A DNA stretch of 12,048 nt from JBHIER01 sp046760705 [NCBI: bacterium] (GCA_046760705.1 JBHIER010000051.1:1-12048), one strand, 5' to 3'; shown: positions 1 through 7,564, counted from the stretch's first letter. The notes: generated by a model from the letters alone, not told the origin. Program-made: numbers and translations.

Positions 1-18
1 ATGTCATCCTGAACTTGA

Positions 19-120
19 GCCACAAAACTCCACAAAATATCACAAAATGTCATCCCCTATTCATTTAGGATCTCCATCTGTTACCTCCAGGTTTTGTGTC
101 CTTTTGTGCAATTTTGTGGC
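19..120. repeat. Imperfect inverted repeat of phased CACAAAA heptamers downstream of the 323-aa gene
   Basis: The left arm (19-47) has CACAAAA at 21-27, 31-37 and 41-47. The right arm (92-120) has TTTTGTG at 92-98, 102-108 and 112-118. When the arms are folded together about 24 of 29 positions pair, around a 44-nt spacer. Within each arm the heptamers recur every 10 bp, close to one helical turn. The right arm begins 5 bp after the stop codon of the 323-aa gene, so an RNA made from the minus strand could form a long stem there. It could be a terminator-like structure, a protein-binding array or a remnant of a dispersed repeat. A short direct repeat, ATGTCATCC, also occurs at 1-9 and 47-55. 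The pattern is seen directly; its function is unknown. Confidence 0.7.
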
Positions 121-125
121 CAAAA

Positions 126-1097
126 TTATTTCTCAACAGGTGTGAAATAGGCCTTCAAATTTGCCAAGAACTCCGGCCTCGAACTCCTTATGGCTTGAAC
201 GAATCTGTCGATTTCGTCAACGAACCCTTTCTCTTTTAAAAAGAGATAAAAGAGCTCCAGGGCTTTGGGCATGGCGCTCAGCTCCTCGGGTTCTGCTTGC
301 GTCTTGCGTATCCAGAAGAGGGTGACGAACTCCCGGACTGCCTCTTCGTCAATGGTGAAGAGAGTCCCGTTGCCATATCCATACACAAAATCGAGATACC
401 GCTGAACAGCGAAGCAGAGCTTGTCCGTATCGTCCCAGGAGACCCCATTTTTGACACACCAATCCCCGTAACGCTGGACAACCTTGTTCTGAAAGGAGAG
501 GAAATCTTTTTCATGCTTCTCCCAATCGAATCCTGATTCCACTCGTTCATCCAGTTTTTGGAGTTGACGAATCAGAGCCTTGTCTTTTCTGTCAGCAGGG
601 AATATCTCAGATGAAAGGACAATTTTCGACTCGTCAAAGAGCTTCAGCTCCTCGGGTGCATCGATGATCTTCTCCCGAATGTAAAATCCCGACTCTTCCT
701 TAATATAGGGGAACATGTGGTGATGGCGCTCGATCATCATATCGATGAAGGCTTCAGCGTCCGGGTATGGTACATCTTCCAGGACCATCTTTTTCATTTC
801 CCTAAGCTCCTTCTCATCATCGCAGACGGCCATGTTCCAGCACATCTGAGCCACCTTCATGGCCAGGTCAAAGTTCTCTGCATTCTCCTTGCCCATTATG
901 TCCAGGAGAGGTTTAGCGTAGTCCATTGCTGCTTGCGCCGGTCCTACGATACGAAACCCCTTTTCGGCCACGGGTACATCACGACTCACCTGCTGGATGA
1001 CCATAGGGCCTTTGGATTTACCTTTTCGCTGTCTTCGGCGCCGTTCTCGCTTCGCTTTCAACTGCTTGGCACCCTCTTTTCTCTTCTTCTTAGCCAT
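126..1097 (-). CDS. Hypothetical protein, 323 aa, with highly basic N-terminus
   Basis: I do not recognise the family and assign no function. Residues 1-30 are extremely rich in Lys and Arg (it begins MAKKKRKEG and contains a run RERRRRQRKGK), typical of a nucleic-acid-binding or otherwise disordered tail. The rest appears soluble and largely helical, with many acidic and aromatic residues, a triple His near residues 124-126 and no membrane segment or signal peptide. The ATG at 1097 follows a strong purine-rich ribosome site (GGAGAGGAG ending 3 nt before the start). A candidate promoter lies about 105 bp upstream. The gene stands alone, bracketed by the phased CACAAAA repeats at 92-120 and 1167-1195, and sits beside decayed Fic and restriction-type fragments. 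This suggests accessory DNA. It is intact, and its reading frame, start and length are well supported. Confidence 0.8.
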   Translation of the reverse strand: MAKKKRKEGAKQLKAKRERRRRQRKGKSKGPMVIQQVSRDVPVAEKGFRIVGPAQAAMDYAKPLLDIMGKENAENFDLAMKVAQMCWNMAVCDDEKELREMKKMVLEDVPYPDAEAFIDMMIERHHHMFPYIKEESGFYIREKIIDAPEELKLFDESKIVLSSEIFPADRKDKALIRQLQKLDERVESGFDWEKHEKDFLSFQNKVVQRYGDWCVKNGVSWDDTDKLCFAVQRYLDFVYGYGNGTLFTIDEEAVREFVTLFWIRKTQAEPEELSAMPKALELFYLFLKEKGFVDEIDRFVQAIRSSRPEFLANLKAYFTPVEK

Positions 1098-1166
1098 GTT
1101 CTCCTCTCCTTTCCGTTCAAAGTTTGGTGATTCAGATGCAAACGTGTCGGGTCTGGTCTCTACTAC

Positions 1167-1195
1167 TTTTGTGACCTTTTGTGCAATTTTGTGGC
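1167..1195. repeat. Second copy of the 29-bp phased-heptamer repeat, in the leader of the 323-aa gene
   Basis: This segment matches 92-120 in the same orientation with one mismatch in 29 (T at 99 against A at 1174). It holds TTTTGTG at 1167-1173, 1177-1183 and 1187-1193. It lies directly downstream of the predicted -10 element (1202-1207), at about the transcription start, where an operator would sit. With the copy at 92-120 it brackets the 323-aa gene as a direct repeat. Either regulation or a dispersed repeat family could explain it. Confidence 0.7.
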
Positions 1196-1201
1196 TAAAT
1201 T

Positions 1202-1230
1202 TCTATACCCTTTCAAATACCCCTTCTCAA
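1202..1230 (-). promoter_or_regulatory. Candidate sigma70-type promoter for the 323-aa gene
   Basis: On the minus strand a -35 box TTGAGA (1225-1230, 5 of 6 to consensus) is followed after exactly 17 bp by TATAGA (1202-1207, 4 of 6). The start codon lies about 105 bp downstream and the phased heptamer repeat falls between. The call rests on consensus match and spacing only. Confidence 0.5.
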
Positions 1231-1240
1231 GATATTATCC

Positions 1241-1885
1241 TCACTTCCCAATGTAGCGCCATCGTGCAGCAGGTCCACGGCCCGCACAGGTAACTTCACC
1301 TTTCTTCTTCATATCTGCCAGTAGGCTACGGATCCACTCCCGTCCTACCCTGGGACATGCTGCTTCAATATCAACCAGTCGAAATTCTCCAATCTGCTTT
1401 TGGACAGCATTCACAACTTTCGCTCCTTTGGGCGATGAAATCTGACCGATCCGTTCTTCGAAGTTCTTGTATGCCATCTTGATAATGAACAGGAGATAGC
1501 ATAACGAGGGAATGCACCCATCGTTCCTTCAATCCCTCTTCCCACAGTGTTAGCATCAGCCGAATGGCTTTGGGCGTTTTCTTCGCCGGCATGGTCCGAA
1601 ACCGGACTCTTTCCCGCCGTTCGGGAATTTCTGGATGATGTCTACATCCTTATCTTTGTACTGCCCTGCGTCCCAGATATTGCCCCGACACGTGCGATGC
1701 AGAAGCAGAATCGTCGCTTCAGACACCCCCTCGATTCGGTTCGATGAAATCGCGCTCTCGATCAGCGCATGTTCGCGCAGCACCTTCAACTTTTGCCGGG
1801 ACTGCTTGGTGAAGAGTTCCTGACTACACTTTGCTTCGGCAATATCCGTAAATTGGGCGGTACGATTTTCCTTCCATAATCTCAA
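1241..1885 (-). pseudogene. Decayed Fic-family gene lacking the catalytic core
   Basis: Three pieces line up in order with a Fic/DOC AMPylase-type protein. Piece one (about 1850-1610) carries the N-terminal helix signature, with QELFTKQS, LREHALIES and SSNRIEGV, then jumps to a segment ending GNIWDAGQYKDKDVDII. The frame shifts near 1610-1620, and piece two (about 1620-1490) continues RERVRFRT, the KTPKAI stretch and ERWVHSLVML. The next expected part, the HPFxDGNGR catalytic loop with its conserved His, is missing. Piece three (about 1500-1241) resumes with YKNFEERIG, SPKGAK and a C-terminal winged-helix-like region ending GRGPAARWRYIGK. There are thus two internal deletions (after IEGV and before YKNFEERIG) and at least one frameshift. 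The 78-codon frame from ATG 1477 could still be translated, but I read it as a leftover. Family assignment is from remembered family sequence patterns, without a search. Confidence 0.75.
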
Positions 1886-1985
1886 TCTCCTTATCCGTCA
1901 GATCATAGAGTTCGTAGACCAGGTGGTCGATTTTGACCGTCGGTGGCGTCGTTCTGGCGCTGGAGTCCTGATCCCTCGTCTAATC
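1867..1985 (-). pseudogene. Remnant A: C-terminal tail of a restriction-modification-type enzyme
   Basis: On the minus strand one frame reads IDHLVYELYDLTDKEIEIMEGK. This is very like the extreme C-terminus (IDxLVYELYGLTEEEI) of Eco57I/TaqI-type DNA methyltransferase-endonucleases and related proteins. The preceding part, LQRQNDATDGQ, continues the same motif in another frame, so there is a frameshift near 1935-1945, and a stop codon lies just upstream. It begins a few bases after the stop codon of the SBBP gene and runs into the Fic pseudogene. A related copy lies at 5071-5187, roughly 80% identical by eye. No start codon or intact gene remains. Confidence 0.55.
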
Positions 1986-1993
1986 CAAGAAAA

Positions 1994-4900
1994 TCACGGT
2001 TCGCAAGTGCCGGTTCCCAAAATCACATTCACAATGCCCAAGACATCCGGAACACTGATCAGTCCATCGCCATTGCAGTCGGCCCTCCAAAAGGCACCTC
2101 CAGACAAAATTTGAATTTCCAAGATGTGCCTGACTGCAGCCATTACATCCAGAATATTGATACTCCTATCGCCGTCCACATCGCCTTTTAATCCGTGTGA
2201 AATTGAAGGTTGTACATACTTGACCGTAGAGTACATTCTCCATTGGGAACCCTCACAGTATCCCGTCACATAGACATTGTTTGACTCATCTACGGCCAAT
2301 GCAGTTGCCACGTCAGAAGAACGACCTGCTGCGTTGTGGCGCGCGACCCACTCTTGGTTGCCATTTGGGCTATATTTAACAGTTGCGAAATCATACCAGG
2401 TTCCCAACCCCATGCTATATCCGGTAACATAGACATTCCCCAAGTCATCAACGACCATGGCTGTTGCTACATCATCATTACTTGCCGGGCCATTGTAACG
2501 GGCCACCCATTCTTGTTCTCCATATGCAGTGTATTTGACTGTTGCATAATCATAGCCTTGCCACGGGCCATGTGCTCCACTATATCCGGTTACGTAAACA
2601 TTGCCTGAGGCATCAATGCCCAAGCCTGTTGCCACGTCTGAAGAATATCCGGGCCCATCGTAACAAGCCATCCACTCAAGAATCCCATCTGGGCTATATT
2701 TGATGGTCGCGTAATCTTTGTCTCCGTCTGAGCAAGAAGTGTATCCTGTCACATAGACGTGGCCTGAGTCATCAACGGCAATGGCATTCGCTTCATCGGA
2801 ACCATTGCCGGGACCGTTGAAGAGAACTGCCCACTCCATATCCCCATCTGATCTGTATTTGACTGTTCCATAGTCACAGAATGGACCTGAACCAGAACTT
2901 TTCCCGGTTACATAGATATTTCCAAAGTAGTCCAAAGCCAATGCATTCGCTCCATCGCACGAATTCCCTGGCCCATCATAGCGCGTAACCCACCTTTGGA
3001 TCACCTCTGAATCATATTTGATCGTAGCGTAATCAAAGCAGGAGCTTGAACCCCAACTCGTTCCCGTCACATATACATTGCCGGAGTCATCAACAGCAAT
3101 GGCCGTAGCCTCGTCTTCAAGCATTCCCGGTCCATGATAATGTGTAACCCACCTTTGGATCCCGTCAGGACCATATTTAACTGTTGCATATTCGTACCTT
3201 AGATCTGAATTCTTACTTTTTCCTGTTATATAAGCATTACCTGATCCATCAACTACCAGGTCATAAGGCTGGTCATAATGATTTCCTGGCCCATTGTAGC
3301 GTGCAATCCATTGCTGGATCCCATCTCGGTCGTATTTGACTGTAGCATAGTCTTTCTTGGTACTTGATCCCTCACTATATCCTGTCACATAGACATTACC
3401 GGAACTATCGATGGCTATATCGCTGGCCACATCATCCGCATTTGACGGCCCATCATAACATCTCATCCATTCCTGGCCTCCCTCTGAGTTGTATTTGACC
3501 GTGATGTAGTCCTCGGCTGTGCCTGATCCCTGACCATAGCCTCCTACACAAACACCGCCTAGGCCATCAAAGGCGATGCCGACTGCTACGTCATCCCCAT
3601 TTGCAGGCCCGTCGTAATGGGCCTTCCACTGCTGGACCCCGTCCGAGTCATACTTGATTGTGACATAGTCTGAGCCTGTATCAGAACCCTCACTCGATCC
3701 TGTCACGTAAACCATTCCTGAGTGGTCAACAGCCATGCCGGTCGCCTTGTCGTCTGAAAATCCCGGCCCATTGTACCGAGCCACCCATTGTCGAACTCCA
3801 TCTGAGCTGTATTTGACTGTACTGTAATCGTACTCTGTCCCTGGCCCCCTACTCTCCCCTGTTACATATACATCACCCGAGCCATCTATCTTTATGTCGG
3901 CTGCCACGTCATCCCCATTTGCTGGCCCATCATAATGGGCCACCCACTGTTGGATCCCATCTGAGTCATATTTGACTGTGGCGTAGTCCTTGCCAGTGCC
4001 TGATCCCACGCTGTATCCAGTCAAGCAGATATTGCCCATGCCATCAACAACCAATGCGGTCGCCTTGTCGTCCGAATATTGCATCCTATCATAACGCGCT
4101 GTCCACTCCTGGATTCCATCTGAGCTATATTTAATCGTTGCGAAGTCCTTTTTTGTGCCTATCCCCTCACTATATCCTGTCACGTAGACACTGCCCAGGC
4201 CATCAACGGCTACATCGACATCCCCATCTGGGACTGGCAGGGGGATATAAGCTACATCGACTGCCACCTCATTCCAACTCCCGAGCCCGTCATAACGGGC
4301 CACCCATTGTTCAACTCCGTTCCAATTGTACTTGACGGTGGCATAATCGTAACCATACCATATGTCCGAACCAATACTATATCCCGTCACATAGACGTTG
4401 CCCAATGCGTCTACCGCAAGGGCCATTGCCCCATCAAGAGAATTTCCACCTCCATCATAATGGGCAACCCATTGTTCCTCGCCTGCGGAATTATATTTGA
4501 CAGTTGTATAGTCATAACCACTAACTGGACTCCAACTCCTTCCCGTTATATACACATTTTCAGATGTATCCACACAGATTGCGGAGGCGAAATCATCACC
4601 CTTGCCTACCCCATCGTATCGAGCTGTCCAAATTTGTTCGCCTGAGGAGCTGTACTTCAGAGTGAAATAGTCCACCCCGAAGGGGAGATTCGGGCTGTAA
4701 CCAGTAACGTAGATGTTCCCTGAGCTGTCAACTGCCACAGCGGTCGCCATATCGTGGGCTGGGGCAAGTCCGGACGCATAGTGACTCACCCATGCGATTT
4801 CAATGCTGTCGACAGAAGAATCTCCTTGCCTCTGCTCAGAAGAAAGGAGGAATTCAAGATAGGCTTCTTCCTCCTCAAGATTCTCCATCAGGTTAGGAGG

Positions 4901-5026
4901 ATGCCCCCATCCCACATAAGAATTGACCCTCCCTTTGAACGAATCCTTCTGCGCCTCATTCTGTTCTATGGCTGCGAGAACCAAAATGACATAGGCCAGA
5001 AAAACAGTTGAGCGTCTTCTTCCCAT
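1994..5026 (-). CDS. Secreted SBBP beta-propeller-repeat protein with C-terminal type I dockerin, 1010 aa
   Basis: A short basic N-terminus followed by a hydrophobic stretch (residues 8-20) looks like a signal peptide, so the product is probably exported. After a linker come a partial unit and then about sixteen repeats of roughly 53 residues (about 77-935). The consensus is DYATVKYxxDGxQxW, xARYxGPGNxxD, then AxAVDxSGNVYVTGYSxGSG, the SBBP/beta-propeller pattern. Residues 945-1010 form a type I dockerin with two Ca-binding loops (DVDGDRSINILD and DCNGDGLISVPD, with Asp/Asn at 1, 3, 5 and Asp at 12). Dockerins usually bind cohesins, but none is visible here. I chose ATG 5026 because AGGTGG lies 4 nt upstream and the signal peptide begins there. 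A longer frame from 5083 adds 19 unlikely residues overlapping remnant B. The third repeat carries an extra 14 residues. Its role is unknown; a cell-surface scaffold or adhesin is plausible. Confidence 0.9.
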   Translation of the reverse strand: MGRRRSTVFLAYVILVLAAIEQNEAQKDSFKGRVNSYVGWGHPPNLMENLEEEEAYLEFLLSSEQRQGDSSVDSIEIAWVSHYASGLAPAHDMATAVAVDSSGNIYVTGYSPNLPFGVDYFTLKYSSSGEQIWTARYDGVGKGDDFASAICVDTSENVYITGRSWSPVSGYDYTTVKYNSAGEEQWVAHYDGGGNSLDGAMALAVDALGNVYVTGYSIGSDIWYGYDYATVKYNWNGVEQWVARYDGLGSWNEVAVDVAYIPLPVPDGDVDVAVDGLGSVYVTGYSEGIGTKKDFATIKYSSDGIQEWTARYDRMQYSDDKATALVVDGMGNICLTGYSVGSGTGKDYATVKYDSDGIQQWVAHYDGPANGDDVAADIKIDGSGDVYVTGESRGPGTEYDYSTVKYSSDGVRQWVARYNGPGFSDDKATGMAVDHSGMVYVTGSSEGSDTGSDYVTIKYDSDGVQQWKAHYDGPANGDDVAVGIAFDGLGGVCVGGYGQGSGTAEDYITVKYNSEGGQEWMRCYDGPSNADDVASDIAIDSSGNVYVTGYSEGSSTKKDYATVKYDRDGIQQWIARYNGPGNHYDQPYDLVVDGSGNAYITGKSKNSDLRYEYATVKYGPDGIQRWVTHYHGPGMLEDEATAIAVDDSGNVYVTGTSWGSSSCFDYATIKYDSEVIQRWVTRYDGPGNSCDGANALALDYFGNIYVTGKSSGSGPFCDYGTVKYRSDGDMEWAVLFNGPGNGSDEANAIAVDDSGHVYVTGYTSCSDGDKDYATIKYSPDGILEWMACYDGPGYSSDVATGLGIDASGNVYVTGYSGAHGPWQGYDYATVKYTAYGEQEWVARYNGPASNDDVATAMVVDDLGNVYVTGYSMGLGTWYDFATVKYSPNGNQEWVARHNAAGRSSDVATALAVDESNNVYVTGYCEGSQWRMYSTVKYVQPSISHGLKGDVDGDRSINILDVMAAVRHILEIQILSGGAFWRADCNGDGLISVPDVLGIVNVILGTGTCEP

Positions 5027-5027
5027 T

Positions 5028-5272
5028 CTACCACCTACTTTTCGATGAAAACCCTGACGATTGAACATCCTTTCCTTCCGCAATCTCTTTATCCATCAAG
5101 TCATAGAGCTCGTAGACGAGATGGTCGATCTGTTTATCGGTGGTGTCGATCTGGCGCTGGAGTTTCGTCTTTTCGTCCCGTGTCCTCGCCCCTGGGAAAA
5201 TTAGCCTGTCCTCTTTGCCTTTCAGAGAATCCGCTCAACGAGATCGAGGACCGTTTTAGATGGTTTGGACAT
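5028..5272 (-). pseudogene. Remnant B: second C-terminal tail of a restriction-modification-type enzyme
   Basis: From about 5228 one open frame reads KTKLQRQIDTTDKQIDHLV, then YELYDLMDKEIAEGK, and stops with TAG at 5028-5030, one base before the SBBP start codon. This resembles the C-terminus of Eco57I/TaqI-type DNA methyltransferase-endonucleases. Upstream, in another frame, a 16-codon ORF (5222-5272) with an AAGGA ribosome site encodes MSKPSKTVLDLVERIL. Its VLDLVERIL part fits the next upstream segment of the same protein type, so a frameshift separates the two. The 5071-5187 part is a diverged duplicate of remnant A. No catalytic methyltransferase motif (NPPY) is present. The tail of this frame also supplies the ribosome site of the SBBP gene. 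Confidence 0.55.
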
Positions 5273-5284
5273 AGAAATTCCTTG

Positions 5285-5332
5285 CGCGCTATGGAAAGCG
5301 CGGCAACAGCTTTTCATCGCGCTATGGAAAGC
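5285..5332. repeat. Paired 14-bp repeats with GC-rich hairpin at the end of the S41 protease gene
   Basis: GCGCTATGGAAAGC occurs at 5286-5299 and 5319-5332, a 33-bp period. The first copy lies inside a perfect 6-bp hairpin, CGCGCT-ATGGAA-AGCGCG (5285-5302). The second copy shares the left arm but its right arm has decayed, and it touches the protease stop codon. A hairpin with the same stem occurs at 8958-8975. No T-tract follows on the minus strand, so it is not a typical intrinsic terminator. A REP-like dispersed palindrome is more likely. Confidence 0.6.
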
Positions 5333-7005
5333 TATCGCACCATCTTGCTCTCGGCCATGAGGTCGGCGGCCTGAGGGAAGAGATCTAATGCTGCCAAGAC
5401 TTGAGGGTCGTTGTTGACAAAGACCACGTACCACTCCTCGAGACCCCACAGGACCTTGGCAATTTCGCGTTTTATAGCATACTGTATGTACGGTTTATTG
5501 GTTTCGAAGTGGGCCGCAGTATACGCATCTTCCTTCTCTGCGAGCATGGCCTTGATGTCGTCGAGGATGAACTCCTCGGCCTTTACCCCTTTGAGGAAAA
5601 CGTCGTTCTTGTAGTGAAAGTCCTTCTCTTCGAGGAAGGTTCTGAACTCCTCATAGATCTCATCGGTCACTTCAAAATGCTCGAAAAACTCATCGAACTG
5701 TGCAGGGATCGAATGTTCGGCCACGCAGACGGCGGCGAAATCGAAGAAGTAGTTCCCCCGCTCCAGGGCGTTGACAAACCTGTTGTATCGGCTGTCCCGT
5801 TCCAGTTCAACGTCCGGTTTGATCCCACCGCCTCCGTAAACCTCTCTCCCACTGATCGTCCTGTAGATCAGTTGGGCCACAGTGGTATCGGCCGCACTGG
5901 TGGAGTCGATCTCCACCTCGGGGTGATACTTTTCTGTGTAGGGCCGCTGAATCAGTCGGCCGCTGGGGGTATACCACCGGCCCACGGTCAACATGAGGAC
6001 AGACCCGTCCCTGAGTTTCATCTGATTCTCCACCAAGCCCTTACCGTAACTCGGCTGCCCGACCACCAGACCCCGATCGAGATCCTGCACCGCCCCGGAC
6101 ACAATTTCCGATGCGCTGGCGCTGCCCCGGTCGATCATAACAATGAGCGGATACAAGGGACGGGTGGCCTCCTTGGTGGCACGATAATGCTTCTCCGACT
6201 TTCCCTGTCTTCCCTTTGTATAGACGATCTCGTTCCCTTCAGGGATGAACATGTCAGCGATCTCCACCGCCTGGGAGAGGAACCCCCCGGCGTTGCCTCT
6301 CAGATCGAGGATGAGATGATCCATCCCCTGGGCTTCCAGACTGTCCAGGGCCGTTTCCAGGTCGTGGCCGGTCTCCCGAGCAAAGCGACTCAGGCGAACG
6401 TAACCAACCCCAGGCCGAATCATGAAGGCCGAAGGAATGCTTTTGATCTTGATTTTGTCTCGGACAATAGTGACTTCAATAAGTTCCCTCTCCCCTTCCC
6501 TCTTGATGGACACATCCACGCTGGTCCCCTTTGGGCCTCGCAGTTTTTCGAACACCTCGTCGGTGGTGATGCCGATGGCCGACTCGCCGTTGATCTTGAC
6601 GATCTTGTCGCCAGCCCGGATGCCAAGCTTGTCGGAAGGTGAGCCCTCGATGGGCGATATGACAGTGAGGTAACCTTTGACGATGTCAAAGGCAATGCCT
6701 ATCCCTTCGTAACTTCCCTTAATCATCCGCTCGTCTATCTTGTCCTGATATTGCTTGGGCGGGATGAGATGGGTATGGGGATCGAGGCTGCTGAGCATAC
6801 CCTTGATAGCACTGTCGACAAGCTTCTCACTGTCCACCTCGTCCACATAATGGGTCTTGACCAGACGCAATATTGTAGAGAAGAGGTTCATCCGAGCCAT
6901 CAGCCCTTGGGCCGCGGCCAGGTGATCCACGACAAGACTGCCGAAGGTGAAACAGCTCAGGACGATGACAAAGATCGTCGCCATGTAGATTCTCTTTCTG
7001 CACAT
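5332..7005 (-). CDS. C-terminal processing peptidase, S41 family, 557 aa
   Basis: This is a tail-specific/C-terminal processing protease (CtpA/Prc type), a periplasmic serine protease anchored by an N-terminal helix. Residues 9-31 form that hydrophobic segment. A PDZ domain spans about 99-183 (GIGIAF near its start, LGIRAGDKIVKING within). The peptidase S41 core follows. The catalytic residues can be placed by spacing from E. coli Prc: Ser297 in SASASEIVSG, Asp308 in AVQD and Lys322 in SYGKG. LDLRGNAGG (about 234-242) is also typical. About 150 residues follow the core, an extension of charged helical character. ATG 7005 has a near-perfect ribosome site (GGAGG, spaced 6 nt); a TTG 42 nt upstream has none. 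It begins 38 bp after the DUF1844 gene stop and is probably co-transcribed with it. The substrate is unknown. Confidence 0.93.
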   Translation of the reverse strand: MCRKRIYMATIFVIVLSCFTFGSLVVDHLAAAQGLMARMNLFSTILRLVKTHYVDEVDSEKLVDSAIKGMLSSLDPHTHLIPPKQYQDKIDERMIKGSYEGIGIAFDIVKGYLTVISPIEGSPSDKLGIRAGDKIVKINGESAIGITTDEVFEKLRGPKGTSVDVSIKREGERELIEVTIVRDKIKIKSIPSAFMIRPGVGYVRLSRFARETGHDLETALDSLEAQGMDHLILDLRGNAGGFLSQAVEIADMFIPEGNEIVYTKGRQGKSEKHYRATKEATRPLYPLIVMIDRGSASASEIVSGAVQDLDRGLVVGQPSYGKGLVENQMKLRDGSVLMLTVGRWYTPSGRLIQRPYTEKYHPEVEIDSTSAADTTVAQLIYRTISGREVYGGGGIKPDVELERDSRYNRFVNALERGNYFFDFAAVCVAEHSIPAQFDEFFEHFEVTDEIYEEFRTFLEEKDFHYKNDVFLKGVKAEEFILDDIKAMLAEKEDAYTAAHFETNKPYIQYAIKREIAKVLWGLEEWYVVFVNNDPQVLAALDLFPQAADLMAESKMVR

Positions 7006-7043
7006 AGTTATCCTCCGATTTTCGGGTTCAAAATATTTCGTGC

Positions 7044-7481
7044 TCAAGACTCTTTTGCTTTGGACTCTCTCTTCTTTTTCCGCGCTTTGGCAGTGGGTCT
7101 CTTCGCCTTTTTCTCCTTCAGTTCCTCCTTGGTTTGAGCAACCTTTTCTCCGGCCTTCTCCTCCTTTCTCTCAGCCTCCCGCTTCTCCTCCTCCGCCTTC
7201 TTCTTATCCTTCTCCACCTCATCCACGTAGTTCATGCGCAGTTCGAAGAGCACCCCCTCGATCAGGCGGGCCTCCTCTTCGGTCAAATTCCCCTTGGTCT
7301 TCTCCTTCAGCATGTCGAGCATGTCGATGGACATCTGGGCCTGAGACATGTTCCGCTCGATCTTCTGGGTGAAAGGGTTCATGAGCTTTCCCATCTGTTG
7401 CATGGCCGAAGCCTGAAAGCTCAAGACCAGTTGCTTAAAGAGAATGGATTTCGTATCCATGGAAGATGTCTCTTCAGCCAT
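7044..7481 (-). CDS. DUF1844 domain protein, 145 aa, with charged C-terminal tail
   Basis: Residues about 12-90 match the DUF1844 pattern: a helix with LVLSFQASAMQQMG, then PFTQK, then MLDMLKEKTKGNLT and LRMNYVDEV. The family has no firmly established function. Residues 91-145 are almost entirely Lys, Glu, Ala and Arg, probably a long charged helix followed by a basic end (KARKKKRESK). That tail is longer than I expect for the family. The ATG at 7481 follows GGAAGGAG at a spacing of about 10 nt. A candidate promoter lies about 85 bp upstream and the S41 protease gene follows after 38 bp, so it is probably the first gene of a two-gene operon. There is no signal peptide, so the product is cytoplasmic. 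Confidence 0.85.
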   Translation of the reverse strand: MAEETSSMDTKSILFKQLVLSFQASAMQQMGKLMNPFTQKIERNMSQAQMSIDMLDMLKEKTKGNLTEEEARLIEGVLFELRMNYVDEVEKDKKKAEEEKREAERKEEKAGEKVAQTKEELKEKKAKRPTAKARKKKRESKAKES

Positions 7482-7564
7482 GGCGCGTCTGCTCCTTCCG
7501 TCGTCACATTAGGAACGATGTGCTGTCCATTCCGTTCCCAACCCTCAATTTAAAGACAAAGGGT

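Noticed and set aside
1241-1477. Stand-alone 78-aa winged-helix regulator
   Set aside because: Its sequence matches the C-terminal part of Fic proteins, and the preceding Fic pieces lie directly upstream in order, so a pseudogene fragment explains it better.
1751-1769. Palindrome CGCGCT...AGCGC resembling the gene-end hairpins
   Set aside because: It falls within the conserved Fic coding segment (ALIESAISSNRIEG), where codon choice explains it.
2200-4800. CRISPR-like regular periodicity (about 159 bp)
   Set aside because: The period equals the 53-residue protein repeat, the frame is open throughout, and the units are diverged coding repeats rather than identical repeats with spacers.
5026-5083. 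Upstream start for the SBBP gene at 5083
   Set aside because: The extra 19 residues are basic and precede the signal peptide, they overlap the restriction-tail remnant, and the ATG at 5026 has the better ribosome site.
5401-6642. Long plus-strand open frame of 413 codons opposite the S41 protease
   Set aside because: The minus-strand frame encodes a complete, motif-bearing protease, while the plus-strand translation shows no recognisable domain. It is a by-product of codon bias.
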